A DNA stretch of 64,000 nucleotides from Acanthopleura granulata (lineage: Eukaryota; Mollusca; Polyplacophora; Chitonida; Chitonidae). Numbering within the stretch: the first letter of the stretch is position 1; each line of letters starts with the position of its first letter. Of this stretch, positions 1 to 13,997 are shown one piece after another. The stretch spans positions 5,687,928-5,751,927 of the forward strand of contig JABBOT010000015.1 in the NCBI GenBank assembly GCA_016165875.1. Direction: 5' to 3'. Under the pieces are notes generated by a model. The model ran no database searches, was not told the origin of the DNA, and worked only from the letters and a program-made list of their open reading frames with translations. Position numbers and translations under genes: made by a program.

Positions 1-1859
1 GTAAAGAGATAATCCTCAAATACGACCTCGCACAGTTAATCCTTCATCCGTGACAGAAGATTATCTTGCACGACTGTCCGTGCCCAGTTATTCAACCTTC
101 AGTCGGTCTGTTAATATAGAACCCTAGAATACCGACTTATAGCTGTGGTCTGAACTCCGTCAATTGCGCTCAGACGAAGAACCGTTTCAGCTTATGCATA
201 TAGACGCACCGCTGACTCCTCATCCTGCTAGAAGCTGAACTCTTGCATCGTCTGGTTCACTAGGCAATCAGCTCAAAGCCAATACCCTTTGCCCGACCAC
301 GAGCCCCGGCGGTGTTGTAAGAAAGATACGCTAGCACTCCCATGTCTGCGCGCGCCCCTCGGCTGGAGAAGAAGCGTGGGCTGTAAAAACCTTCCGGACT
401 CGCGACCGTGTGCTAGTGTACTTTAGTTCTTAACTTGACAGATACTCCCGTACGTAAGCGTGGATTATAAGCTTATAGCACCGTAAACACGTACAGTAGC
501 CTCCCACCAAAGGAAGCGCTAGTAAGTTGTTTACGTATAAAAATAAATTAAACTTTTCCGTTCTCCAAGCAAACGGTACTTGTCACGGTTGGCATTCGCA
601 TCTTTCTGATACGTGTACGAAAAAGAGGAAGCGCCGGTAATTGAATTAAATGCGGCAATTTCCTTATGCCCTGCCAACAAATTGCTTGCCACTCTGTTAT
701 GCTTGCTGTGTAGTATTCTTTTGAAAACATATGCATCGTGAAACTTTGAAACAAAGCGGTACTAATGCCACCATATTAAAAAATGTGGTATTATTTATCG
801 TTACTGTGGAAGCCAAGTCTCGTCAGTGGTCTGAATTGATCCTTCAGTGCACTCAGTTGTACTCTGATGTCCCATTCCACAAGATAAATTTCGAATCAGG
901 CATGCTTACCGATAGAGCTGAATGGTTGTGTTTCACCGACATACTGAGTAACCCCTTCGTGGGGAGTCAACAAAATTTAATTCACTCTCTGTGCCCCATT
1001 AACAAATCTAGATATCTCAGTATGTTTTGCAGCGAAAATCTCGCACGACTTTATTTTTCTATGACCCTTAAAATTGAGTCATCTATGCAAAACCTGTTCA
1101 TAGACTCATCGATATAATTGCGGAGAAATAAAAACTTTATTAATAACTTAAATTTAAGTTTAAAGTACATATTTTTAAAGGAAACAGGAGAAAATAGAAA
1201 TTGTCCCCATATGTTATATGCATGTATGTATGCCTGGGTTTTTGATGACGAGCAGTCCTTACAATGTATATATACTGTGTCTTCTTGTGACAGGGCGAGT
1301 CCTTGCTACCAAAGTGCTGCGGCCACTGGAAGATCATGCCGACGACACCAGAGATGGCACACCACCCAGTCACACTGTACTGACACCGGGCCGACCAGTC
1401 CTGTTTCCTTGCTCTAACCTCTCAGTGCTGAGCGCCAATCGAGGCAACATCAAGTAGTATTTGTAAAGCCTTTGTTATGACCCGATCCCGGAATGATTCC
1501 GGATCTCCCGGCCTCGAGACATACCCCCTTTACCACTAGGCCACAGAGGCGATCCTGAGCTTTCATTGAATAATGTCTTTATTATCACACCCTAAGTCTT
1601 CATGTCTTGAAAACATCCCTTCTTTTCCTTTACTGACAGAGTAATACCTTTGTATCCTCTTCATGGCTGATCGTAGCTTCTGTTTTCTCTTTATAACTTC
1701 TTCACCCGAACATGGCTGGAATATTGTCGTCTTTTTCGTTCTTCATTCATATTAAGCTTTCCTTGTGAGGCATTCCTTTCTACCATGCTGACAAATCGAT
1801 TCATCCATTAGTGACCTCTTCAATGTCTCATCGAACACATGTTTCCTGTGCATTACATC

Positions 1860-2390
1860 ACATAGTTCTTGAACTGAAGTCATGATTTCGCAAACTCACC
1901 ACTGTTTCATCGAAGGTTTTTCTTGACTTTTACATTACTGAGTTATACCTCTCTATCCCTTTGGCGAATTGTGTCATGGCCTCGAAAACTCATCATTGTT
2001 TCATCGTGGGTTTCTCCTGACCTACATAGCTGAGATACCACTTGTTTTTCCCCCCATATTTTGTCTGTCCTTCTGACTAACTTAGCGATGGCTTCGTACA
2101 CTCATCAGTATTTCATGGTAGGTTTTTCTTGTGTCTTAGCACATCGCTGACTTATCCCTCTCTTTCCTATCGTCACTGTTTCGTCGTAGGTTTCTCTTGA
2201 CTTACACATTGACTTACACATAGCTATCTCTTTCTGTATCCTTTTGACTAATTGTGTCATGACCTCGTAAACTCAACAATGCTTCATCGCAGGTTTCTCT
2301 TGTCGCACAGATAGCTAAGTTATCTTTCTGACAATCTAAGTCATCCCTTATCTGCTTCAATTCTACATCGTAAACTTTTCTTGTCCGTAT
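1860..2390. repeat. Degenerate tandem repeat, unit about 115-125 bp
   Basis: Recurring blocks of the type CTCATCANTGTTTCATCG, then GGTTTCTCTTGAC, then CTATCCTTTTGACTAATTGTG and GTCATGGCCTCG. Four to five diverged copies are evident. Weaker echoes extend left to about 1570. Confidence 0.75.
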
Positions 2391-3394
2391 ACATATATAT
2401 ATGCCTTACTTTTTCACTGATGAACAGTAAGTGTATCCACTTACAGTGATTTTTCAAGAGAATCAAAAATTACCATACTTTTAAAAAAAAATAATTCATC
2501 TATGTATGCATGAGAATTTTCTATATTCTTATCACACGTCTTTTCCTGTAGTACGTCAATTGTTTGAAACATACTATAGCCATTTGGACAGCCAGTATAA
2601 AATGAAATTGGCCATCAAGTAAATTTAGAGACAACTTTCGTTTTATATTTGGCAATATCGTTAACACTAAATGATTAATCACCAGGTCAGACCATCAATA
2701 AAGCCTGTTTTTAATACTTTATAAACACCGGAACATACATTTATACGCATTCTGCGTGCCAGTATTTCCAATTAGGCTGATTTAGGCTACACCGAATTGT
2801 GTATGGGGAATTAATTCATAAATTCTGAACGCTAAAAGACATCCTCAAAATGCAGATTGTTATGGATATCCACATTCCATTCTTTTACAAAATCTCAACC
2901 ATTTTGTCATTTCTTTATCGCGCTGGTAAATCCACTTTATAGCAGGTCATCAACAGCCCTGATAAAACACTTTCTTCGTGTTGTATATGTCACTTCAACA
3001 CTGCTGGGTCAGAGGTCTCTGCCGTAGAGGTTGAGGTTCATTGCTTGAGGCGGGTTAATTCTGTTGTATGTAATGCGATTTGACAGATCTGACGACTCGA
3101 CTCGAGCTGAGTGACAGGGGGGAAATCGACACCCACCAGAAATGGGCATCAAATATCTCCCCGTGTATGTTTGTGAACATCTGTAACATTACGCTTGGGA
3201 TTCCAACATTCTAAATAACTTCATAATTATATATACGCTCAACGTTTTGTTCAATTTAAGACATAATTCCAATAGAAAAGGGAAACGGAATTGGTCTGCC
3301 TTCCCTGCGAAATGTCGATTTCGCCTGGCACTGAAGCGCGTCATTAAGTGAATGGCCCCATGTTAAAATTAGGACCGGATGAAAATCTGGCCGC

Positions 3395-3615
3395 TCGGCC
3401 TACAAACCGACCGACCGACAGATCGACTTCCCACCCTACAAACCGACAGACCGACAGACCGACCCCCCCCCCCCACCCTACAAACCGACCGCCCGACACA
3501 TCGACTTCCCACCTTATAAATCGACAGTCCGACAGACCCACCCCCAACACATCGACTTCCCACTCCACAAATCGACAGACCGACAGACCCACCCCCCAAC
3601 ACATCGACTTCCCAC
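3395..3615. repeat. Degenerate ACCGACAG-rich tandem repeat
   Basis: Three to four units of about 52-60 bp built from ATCGACTTCCCACC, ACAAATCGACAGACCGACAG and a C-rich run. It explains overlapping low-complexity ORFs on both strands. Confidence 0.85.
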
Positions 3616-4489
3616 CCGATGAGCGAGAGAGCTGTCAGTCTCATAAGTGTCACTAGTTTCAAACAGAACATCGTAAACTTCTGAGCAAAAAAAAAAAGAA
3701 TTCCTGAAAATGTGTTAATCGTTCAAAATCTGGATACTCTTCGAACAACATATGTCTACTTTTTCATTTTATCAATGAATTTTAGAAAACCCAGGAATTG
3801 GCTGTCTCCAACTCGTATCAGGTGATAACGGTTATTTATTTTTGTGTAATATAACAATGGTGAATCAGTCCGTGTTAGGTTGGTATGCACATATTACCAG
3901 TATATTTATTTTCTCATTTTACTATGTACGTAACGACCATCAGGTTTATGGATTCAGGAGACCACCTCCCTCGGTAAACCTTCTGACTTAAGGCCGTAGT
4001 CGATCTAGTGAAGACGGGATTTCAGTCTATCGCCTCTGGGTATCGGCGGGACGGGGGTGTGGCGTGAGTTTGTGTGTGAGGCTGGATACATTCGAATCCT
4101 TATGGGAAATACTGTATGTTTGACGACATACCTGACATCATTATAACAAATAAAAGACCTGCATGGACTGAAATGTGACATTTACTGTGACCTGGGAGTT
4201 TATTTATATAGGCGTTTACGTTTCAATTATCCACGTCATATTTACTCGGATTACACCGTCGGGTTAATAGACATGTAAAGGTCAGCATGAAGAGGTGTTG
4301 TGTAGAAACACCCCGTTCATGACTGGCCCAATTTTTGTTCTAATCATATAAATTGCAAGAAAAACAATGCGGAGGAGTGTTGTATCTTCATTCAGACTGA
4401 CACTAAATTATTTACTCACTATTTATTTGATGGGTGTTTTTAAAGCCGTGTACTCAAGAATTTCTGACTTCAATCACAGCGGTCAGTTA

Positions 4490-4660
4490 TGTGGACCTGG
4501 TCATCAAAACCGACATTCGTATACAATCCGTCAGCCAAAATAGGCCTTCCGGATCAATAATCGCAAGACCAGTTTCCAAAAACGACAAATAACACAAAAA
4601 CTCCAAAGAACTAAGAAAGTATATGATATAAAAATTAGGACGGGTTCAAGCAAAAACGAA
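4490..4660. mobile_element. Family 3 repeat fragment
   Basis: AAAACCGACATTCGTATACA, CAATAATCGCAAGACCAGTT and TATATGATATAAAAATTAGG match the 6.9-kb copy in order. Confidence 0.6.
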
Positions 4661-6335
4661 GCAGTCAGCAGTTTTCGACGATTTAATGAGTGCTCTAGGA
4701 GAATGAATGAACTCGAGGCCTAGACAGGACTACTCGGCGTATACCATCGATCTTCTCCAGGTACCAAACATACTGACTGAAAACTACAGAATTAAATATT
4801 AGATAAAGCTGGATTCGAACTGGCCTCCGGTCAAGGGTCTGGGATGTGAAGCACAAACTGGCATCCCTACAGAACATATATACCTCAGCGTCAGCATATA
4901 TTTGTCATGTGCCAATGTATGTCAGTGGCCCTTCCGGTTATCTGTAAGGATCTATCTCAAGCCCTGCTAGCGTTTGAAAAGAACTGTAACATGGGTCGAA
5001 ATAATCTATATTCCATGCTTTCTTGAATGATACAGCCATTTCTCAGGGTATCTTACCCTGATGTATACACGCCTTGCAAAATCGCCAGGAAAACGAAGCA
5101 CTACCCTCCTTCACTGTCACTTTTGCATGGCATGACGTTACAGCAAGAACCCATGACGTCATCCAGCGCCAACGTCATTCCAGCAAAATTTCCTCGCTAC
5201 AAGTCACATCGTCGCTATTGACCTTGATTATATATGACCAAATCTGGGACTGAACCATCATCCCTTCTTCCAGCGACTGACGGCAGCCACCTCACCACTT
5301 ATCCAGTACCTGCACCCTTAAGTGCTTAATACCAATAACGATAATACTGTTACTTAAATTCACTTTCTAAATGACATCTACCAATTCTGAAATATATCAG
5401 ACAATAAATTTTATTTATATGACAACGATAACTCTATAAAACGATTGTGCACAAATTTGTATATCCACAATACATTTGTATCAGTGGTGCACAAATTGTG
5501 AATGACTGATATATATATACATCATTGTGGATGGGTAGCACATTTTACACAAATTGTGTACTGTTGGTACACAAAATTATGTGGATGTGCATTTTGTCAC
5601 AACAATGTGTGCCAGTCATACACAGGAGTATTCAGAGAGGAGGCAAGAGACAACAAATATAACAAATAATATAAGTGAAATAATAACAAGCTTTTTTTCA
5701 TTGCTTCTAAGCCTCCAACCAATCCAATTAGAGCTGGATTCGAACTCAACGGTCAGTGGTTGAGCTTCTAGACTACACCAGCTTACACGGTTATGATGAA
5801 AACCAGATTACCTCGTAAACAAATCGAACAAACTTCAAACTGACGTAAACCCACAGTGGAATCAGAAGTATCTTGATTCCAACTACACCAATTATTGTCA
5901 AATCTAAAGAAGAAAAAAATGATTTTCTCATTTATCATTATACCTGTTTCTGTCAGTGCCTAGTTCTTAATTACAGAAAATTGAGATTAATTTGTTTGCG
6001 TAACAAGATGCACGTGTACACCTGGCTGAACGCTGCTGTAAAGTTCATTCCTCCGGCGTGGGAAAATGGACTATACAGTCATTAAATAACGACATACTCC
6101 GATCTACCTTTTGGCTTCAAATGAATGCAAAAAAATTTGTTTTTGCTTAAAGGTCCCTCTATCCATACATGATTAGACATACCTACAGTATATGGAAAAA
6201 GGTTTGATATGCATTTTTTGGCATTTGATATATATACCTGAAACGTGTGTTTAAGAAATTCTTCGTAAGTCACTAGACAGCTAACACATGAACACGTAAT
6301 CTCATTGTCTATATTATTAAGTTTGGTAGCACATT

Positions 6336-6478
6336 AATTTATTTATTTGTTTGAAGCCATACTCAAGAATTCTTCACCTATACGACGGCGTTGAGTTTTA
6401 TTGGATGGAGGAAATGGGAGTGCGCGAAGTAAACAAGCAAGCTACTGATAAACGTTCCCACACGCATGTGACTTACAG
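6336..6478 (-). mobile_element. SINE family 2 fragment
   Basis: TTTATTTATTTGTTTGAAGC tail, CACCTATACGACGGCG, and a body to GTTCCCACACGCATGTGACT. Confidence 0.65.
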
Positions 6479-6865
6479 ATTTGAACAATCCGTCACACGA
6501 GCGTCACCAAGAGTGTAGGTCTCACATGATTAATTCCCCGCTATCAAAACACTCAGTTACCCATTTTTACATGGAAATTACCATCCACAACGCTGATCTG
6601 AAAGGGACGTATTATTCGAAGGATACATTGCTGACACAGAACGGCGGACACACGAGCGCGAAATTTCAGCAGATGACATTAAGTTGGGAATCATGTGAAA
6701 ACATGAATATAAATGTAAGAGTCCCGTCATGTCTCAGATTGAACCATGCAAGTATTGAACAGTAGGCATATATATTGTTACTCAACATAAATGTGGGTTA
6801 AAGTGCCACGTAATTGTTATATACCAACCCCCCCCCCCATAACAAACCAAACTTTGAAATTGAAT

Positions 6866-7140
6866 TTTTATTGGCGCATATTTCACTTATACGACAGTGG
6901 TTGGGTTTATGGATGGGCGAAACCGGAGTGTACGGAGGAGACTAACAACCGCACATCGATAGGCATTTGACAAACCTCCTGACTTAATGCCGGAATTGCA
7001 TATTTAGATATTTCAAACCTAGGTGTCGAAACCGACATTCGAGTACCAGCCATCAACCAAAATGGCCACTCTATGTCAATAATCTCCAGTTTCCAAAAAC
7101 CACCAAAGAACTGGGAAAATATATGAAATATAAAAATCTG
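6866..7140 (-). mobile_element. SINE-like repeat with GTGTCGAAACCGACATTCG body (family 3)
   Basis: The tail-side domain (CACTTATACGACAGTGGTTG) joins a distinct body with AGGTGTCGAAACCGACATTC and ATCAACCAAAATGGCCACTC. The same body is seen at 4490-4650 and 18420-18540. Confidence 0.6.
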
Positions 7141-9264
7141 GCCGGATTCATGTCATGCACAGCACGGACACCTTGCAATAAGTCACAGCTCACTGACTTC
7201 ACAATTAGACACGAACTGTAAATCCGACACAACTTTTTGACAAACGTCAACTCTTGAGATCGCCGATTTCTACTTGTTTTGGGTGATTTGCCACTATTCT
7301 AACACATCTTGAGTTCATGAGGTACGTCCTCCAAGGGTTCGGTTCAAAGGTCGAAGGTCATAGGGTCAGGTGACCCATTAGTCGCCTCGTTGCTAACACA
7401 GCCAATCCCATCGAGTGAACTAGTTAGACTTAATTGAACGCTCGAGGAACCAATTTGAAGGAAAAACCAAGCCCTTAGAGGTAATTATTTAATGCAAAAT
7501 TTGGCAGTGATTTACGGGGATAGATGTGAATTTTCATGAGCTTCGTGTCCCCATGGCGACCCATTTATCTCGCGGTATCCTGCGATACATCGGAAACGTC
7601 ACCCCTTTCGGGAGATAAAACACAGATAAGCTTATTTTCTCCCGTTTAAAGTTGGATTCAATATCACGTTGTAAATGACACCCCAAAAGTTTACGTCCAG
7701 CAAAGTGTTTTTACGCGTTCATTGAAACGGAAAAAACCTATATAGTTTTGCAGGCACCCTAAGGCCTGACCTGTCACTCATCTCAATGTGAATTCTTGAA
7801 ACTGTTCCAAATCCGCCGTCTGTCAAGAGAAGCTTTTATATTGTTAAAACACGAACATGAATTATCATCGACAATGAATCATGGTCTCGTTTAGCTCTGC
7901 ATGCCTTACATGAATTCTCCCGCCGGTCTCCACATTCCTACTACATGTCATGGTTAGCGGAAACAAGGAGACCTTCATCGTAACTTGACCTCAACATACC
8001 ATTTTTTTTTTCTCTAATGGACAGATTATATATCGTAGTAGTATAAAGTGACAGACACTTTCGCGGTGATTTTTAAAGATGAGAAAAGCTCCACCTAACA
8101 ACTTTTGATTGAACAGAAATGTCGACAAGTAAACCCTTACTTTGCTCTTAGATTATGGTTGGCATGTGCTTGATGTGATACCTGGAATTTTTACCACTAA
8201 AAAACTACCGGATATGAATGAGGATATCATTCAGACTTGCGTTGATAGGGGACCTAAGATGCAATTTTTTGCTCTGTTCTGCAAAATTTTATCCTTTATA
8301 TCTTTCTTCTTTGGCATTTCGTATAATTGGGAAGGGAAAAAAAAACATGCTTTGCCCTTTGACAATAAGGAGTGTCGACGGGATATGTTTGATGATGAGG
8401 AGTGGAAAAAAATGATTGTCTGTATGTTTTTGTTTCTGTTCCAGATTATACGCTTAAATATAGAATGATAAGTTTGTTGTCCTTATGGTTTTGGCTTTTT
8501 TATTACAACACACAACCACAAATGGAGCTCGTTCAAAGAAAACCCGTGCAACAGCCCTCTTCCCCCTCCCCCCACTCGCCTCTCCCGACATGCTCAGTTT
8601 TCTTATTTGACTTATTCGCCTAGACTAAGCGGTGAGATCTATATCCTCCTTACAACAAGAACAAAATACCCTTCAAAAGACTTTTAAAAACTTACAAACA
8701 AGAAAAAAATACAACAGAACAAACTACCTTCATGAAACGGAAGCAATATCATATACGTCTACGTCAAAATGCACTATGCAGAACACAAATTATTAGATAA
8801 CTAATTGTTTCGATGAAACGCACTACTTTCTTCATCTGGTATAAAGTTACCGTCACAAAGCTTAAACAAGCTTACGCATGCGTTCTTAATGTCGACTGAA
8901 CTTCATCCAGACAGAACGCTGATATATGTGACCGTGGGAACAGTGTAAAATTTCTGGTCAGGAAAGCTTTCATCTCCCAGTACAACTTCTGATGTCGTCG
9001 CTTGCCTGGACGGTTAGGGTTTCGTAACAAAGACGAACGAACTTCCAGTCCAGATAAGACGTCTTTCATCATCACGTCCCCTCTAGAGAGCATTTCGTAT
9101 GATATATGGACGATAAGCTCAGAAATGCAACGAGCCAGTGCCCGAAAAAGAGAGGACCCTACAGGGTAACACGTGCACAACCGTTAATGTAAGCATTTCC
9201 GGTGGCACCCAGTGAACCACTGCAGTCGTTGGGTCATTTCGTCCAGATTCAAATCAGCCCGACT

Positions 9265-9560
9265 ACATGAGATTAAAACCACAGCATGCAGCGACGACGG
9301 TGTGATAGTTGGCAAATGGTCACAGTTAACCGATGCAATCGGGCCTTTCGTCAATTTACCTCAGTTAGGGTTTTAATCCAACTCTTCATGTGAAGGTTTA
9401 AAAGGTACCAACCTGCACCTCTGTTAAACCATGGTTTATGTAGAGCTAAGTACAAGAAATGCGGTGATGTTTTAGCTCAATTCATTAGACGTCACCAGCC
9501 TAGTATTACTTAAAATGCTGTGTGGTTATCACATTTAATACACAGTTATACGAAATTGAC
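9265..9560. repeat. Dispersed repeat D (~300 bp)
   Basis: It contains CAGCGACGACGGTGTGATAG, TTGGCAAATGGTCA, CAATTTACCTCAGTTAGGGT and ends near TACTTAAAATGCTGTGTGG. Related pieces lie at about 12255-12310, 28055-28115, 39195-39450 and 59530-59645. Class unknown; no terminal repeats seen. Confidence 0.6.
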
Positions 9561-9704
9561 GATTTGGAAGGAACATGTGCACAAAAATAATACAGCAGCT
9601 GGCAAATGTTAGAAGTCCGAAAACAGCCGTGAGGAAGCGACCACAAACAACCGTAAAAACACACTGACAACCTTGAAGGTAGACAACTAGCTTATATTCA
9701 TTCA

Positions 9705-9735
9705 TTCATTCATTTATTATTATTATTATTATTAT

Positions 9736-9769
<34 letters not shown>

Positions 9770-9902
9770 TTTTAGTGTTTTACGCCGTACTCAAGAATAT
9801 TTGACGGCGGCCAGGACTATAGGGAGAGGAAACCGATCGTGCAGAGCGCGGGGAAACCAGATGACACCCTGCAGGTTATTGGCAAACTTTCCAACGTACG
9901 AC
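9705..9902 (-). mobile_element. SINE family 1 fragment with expanded TTA/TAA tail
   Basis: Body begins TTTACGCCGTACTCAAGAAT. The tail side has become an ATT-repeat run facing a TAA-repeat run (about 9713-9770), a self-complementary microsatellite. Confidence 0.75.
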
Positions 9903-10839
9903 CTTTGATCCCTTTGATATTTAATCTTTGTACATGTATGGTAAATACTAAGCGATGTTTTTTGCCTTGGGAGTACATGTGAATAATTCTGAAGAACGGA
10001 AACGGAAAGGGAAACTAATGGAGAAGAGTATAGAAAGAATGAATGAATCATTAAGGTCACATCGGCAACACCTCAACCATATCGTTTCGAGAACATGTTC
10101 AAGCCCAGAAGGCGTGACCCAGGTATAGAGCATAAGTATACAGATGCATGACTGTACAAAGCTGGCCTGTCCAAATTTGGAAGGGAATCGTTATAAATAT
10201 GAGGCACGGTTCGATCATCAGTTCACACTAATTAGACAGTTATGTAATAAAACAAATAATCCTGTACGAAATTGTCAGCCAATAATATGGAAGAGTATTG
10301 CCCCTCCACAAGTTATACACCAGTTACCGAAGCTGAATTACGTCCACTGTTGAGGTTACTTGAGTGTCTAGATTTTCTTTACTATTTATGTACTAAATTT
10401 TTCAATTTTACTCCCCATAATATAAATAAATGAACTTTTGCGCAATGCCGCGCCGTACACCGCATGCAACTTGGACTTTGCGCTGGACAATGTATCAAAA
10501 ATCAGCCTAGCATGACCGCAATTTTTTGAAGCTGTTGCTGATGAGTGTGACCATCTTGTCACCTTGGTAATCTCGAGGAGGCAGGGTACGTAAGCCTGAG
10601 AAAAACGTGTTAAGTTCTATTCAGTGTTGACAAAATTCAAAGGTGTAAAACAACAGTGAAGAAAATGTTAACAACCTATCTAATATCTGTGTGGTATGTA
10701 GTATTATCCAATCAGGGCGCTAGCAATCTTCAAAACTCAGGTTTTCGAGATTTCGTTGTATATGCAATGTTAAACACCTATCAAAAACGATGAAATAAAA
10801 CTTCCGAGATTTGTTCTCCAGCGATGCTGGATATCATTT

Positions 10840-10880
10840 TGGGAAACAGAAACTAAATTTTACGAGGTATTTCCCTTTAA
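10840..10880. mobile_element. Terminal fragment of the same MITE-like family
   Basis: AAATTTTACGAGGTATTTCC followed by CTTTAAA matches the right terminus of the 15.4- and 19.7-kb elements. The left end is not evident. Confidence 0.5.
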
Positions 10881-13717
10881 ACACATAAGCTGCCACGTTA
10901 AGAATAGGGAATTGATCCAACCATGTCGTAAACTATTTCGTAAAGTAATCCCTACGGAGGTGTTCCGGAATATCGCGTGTGTAACGCGCGATTCCGGAGC
11001 AGATGTCCACGGCGGACTGACATTACAAGTGTCCCGTTACACACGGGCTAGGAGACGACTTCCGGGGCTTGATCCTTGTCACTGACGGTTTATGACCCCC
11101 GGGACCCCAGAGATAAGGGAAGGGGATTCCGGTATCAGTCAGCTGCAGGATTTAAGGGGCTGTCACAGTGGTAAACGTCTTAAACACATTTTGTACAAGA
11201 GATAGATGCATGTCACGATCAGCCAAAAGTGACAAAAAGTGAATGTTAGGACACTGAGGAAGTGACTTGTACGCTATACAAATATTTACGCCATTTATGA
11301 ACGCGTAAAAGACTAGAAAATAAACTTGTCCCTCTCTAGGTTAGCACGTCTGTGAAATCCCATTTACCACAGGCTATGTAAAGTAAATTATTATCTAAAC
11401 ATATAGACGAAAATAAGCTGGCTCAGTATAGTTTATTCTCTCACATGAAAACATTTTCTAAGCATAAAATGAAAATTTAAAGCCATGTGGTTGTGTATGC
11501 CTATTTTTTCCACCATGTCACGAGCAGGCGGGAACTCCTTAATCTATTGAAGAAAACTTCATCAAGCCACAAATTCTCGCACACGTTTCAAAGTCATCTA
11601 AAAAATTCTTTCTGCACCGCATAAAAAATATGTGTGTATTTTTCCAACAATCAAGACACAGATTTTTCGATTCCACAAAGCGATCAGATGCATTTCCTGA
11701 GCATCTAACAATCACAAGTGAAGGTGTCCGCTTGCGCTCGAGTCCGGTGGTTTTAATTTTGAATACCTTCCGACTAGCCAAGCTCCTGAAGTCTATGAAG
11801 ACATGAATCTCAGAACAAATAGAAGTAAAGTTCTCACACAGATGGTGCAAGCTGGTGATGCATTTTATATGTTCCTACTTTTATTTAAAACCTTCTTAAA
11901 GTATGTCAGAAATTTTTCTGTTTTGCACCCCCACAACCCATGTTGTTACCATGGTGACAAAATGCCATAGGACCGCATATAGATACGCAACGGTTTAAAA
12001 AAAGGAGATCATGCTACGTTGAAGTTTTGACATGTTGCAGAAAGAAAGCTTCGAGCTGCACGTGGTGGTATTGCATTACACCACGCTTAAGTTTGGAAAC
12101 ATATACATACTTTAGGAATGTAAGTAGGAAACTTTACTACATATACAAATAGTATGGAAAATTTCATGCTGTTAATGGTACGGTAAGATTTGGACGTCCA
12201 TGAAGGCTGGCTCTGTATAGAATGTAAAAGACTGCGGAGTAGAGAGTAAAACCAGAGCAGCGACAATACCGCGATAGTTAGGGTTTTAACTGTTCATATA
12301 GGTGTTTAAGAATTGATTTGATTTGACATATTCACCATTACTTCAAACACATGCTTATAAATGTTACAGAAAAGTGAAATATCTGTCGGGATTAAAGCCA
12401 TGAAGACTTGTCCTCTCGCGAAATATACATTCCTGGAATATTTAGTATAACTAATCAGTGTGGTACCTTATAAGATATTACATTTCCATCGAAGAAAGAG
12501 AGTGAAAAAAAAAGAAAAAAGAAAACAAAATAGACAATTTTAACAATAGTATGCAGGCATGCAAATTAGAATAGTGGAAGACAAAATTAATTGTCAGATC
12601 AGTTCACGTATGGATGATTATAAAAGATGTTAATCTGTCAATAATAGTCTTTATGAGTGGATTTCAATAATGACACGAATTAAATGCTTTTTATATCATA
12701 AGGAAGGCAGAAGTAACAACTTACATTTCCCCTAGCACCAGAATCCGTTTTTTGTTTATTACACGTATTTACATACAGGTGGGATCCCCGAAGGGGTTTC
12801 ACCTCAAACGCCTGCTTTCAATAAATTTATGTCTTGCACCCACCCTTAAGATGTACTTATTCATCACGACTTCCATATATACGGCTGCTATTTATGCACC
12901 ATGCGAGATACTCCTCCTCCAAATGAAACCTGTCATTTCGCCTCGCTTTGGACTGGGCCGGAACCGTCCAGTGTCGATCGATCTGCAACTGCGTTCTGCC
13001 ACTCTCCGTCCGTAAGCATATATAAAACAGCAGACCGGCAATACTATATCTAATCAGCGTCAAATTATAAGGATTTCCCGTATGTATGTAGACCTAGCAT
13101 GTAAATATTGTAGAATCGGTCGTATAGGATACTTGGCATCTACAGGCCTTTATAGTTCTGGCACCATTCCGCTGTCCCCCTTTTCTCAATGCACGGAACG
13201 CATTTATTAAGTCCCTGTACCATTGACACCTCCCCGATCTGTACTGATAACCTCACCCCGACACTACCAGCTGCCTACAAACCTGAGGCTTCTTAAAATA
13301 TCGTTATATTACAACGTAACATATCGCTTGATATGTAGGCTAAGGCTTTAGATTCGCTGTGTTGAGTTCGGTGCTGACAGACTGATCGTTACATGAGTAG
13401 CCCGTTGACGGCCTGTCGTGGATAAATAAACAACTCATTTTTTGGCTGGTAAAGAAGTATGTGGCGGAATAAACACCATGTCTGGGAATAGCCCAGACGA
13501 CATGCAGATATACATATACAATCCCTACTTTGTCAGAGTGACATTGCTGGGCTTGTGACTTAAACACACATGTATAGCCTACACAATTTAACTGAAATCT
13601 GAACTGAGTATATTGCCACACTGGTTTAGTACGGAGATCTGACTAAAAAGACATAAAAATGTATATACCTGTAATATCATGCGGGATAAACATATGATAT
13701 ATTTCAATTATACAAGT

Positions 13718-13828
13718 ATATTTCACTTATATGACGGCGGCCACCATTATGGTGGGAGAAAACCGGGCATGGCCCGGGGGAAACCGCGCTGTGCTAGCGC
13801 GCTAACCGATTGAGCCACGGAAGCCCCT
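13718..13828 (-). mobile_element. Internally deleted SINE family 1
   Basis: The body segment with GACGGCGGCCACCATTATGG joins directly to the tRNA-like head (GCTAGCGCGCTAACCGATTG). The middle is missing. Confidence 0.78.
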
Positions 13829-13997
13829 GTGGATAATTACAGTCATCATGAATGTCACATTTTTGGTACGTAGCATAAAGTCTAATCAAGTCAAGGTAAC
13901 AACATTTCAAATTTAAACAAGGATTGTTACTTCTGTTGAAATGTTTTCTCGGGAAGACACTGTAAGAAGAGGTATCAATCATTAACATAACAGACTG

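Larger units (their letters stand above)
1..13700. other. Intergenic stretch without supportable genes
   Basis: Apart from the repeats listed, I see no exon with convincing splice signals or recognisable protein. ORFs up to 128 codons occur (731-1117), which is about what this length and base composition give by chance. A weak open stretch at 8142-8468 follows an AG but has no recognisable domain. Confidence 0.6.

Noticed and set aside
731..1117. 128-codon ORF on the plus strand
   Set aside because: No recognisable domain or splice context. One or two ORFs of this length are expected by chance in 64 kb of this composition.
3344..3671. Overlapping ~100-codon ORFs on both strands
   Set aside because: Low-complexity products of the ACCGACAG repeat.
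8142..8468. 108-codon open stretch following CTCTTAG
   Set aside because: Opens after a plausible acceptor, but there is no family resemblance, no donor and no partner exon. Hydrophobic and Lys-rich content fits AT-rich chance translation.
8872..9180. 102-codon minus-strand ORF with mixed composition
   Set aside because: Has no ATG at its beginning, an in-frame stop just upstream, no acceptor and no known motif. It borders dispersed repeat D.
11539..11850. 103-codon minus-strand ORF containing several cysteines
   Set aside because: Cysteine spacing does not match the module of the nearby gene, and there are no splice sites in suitable phase.
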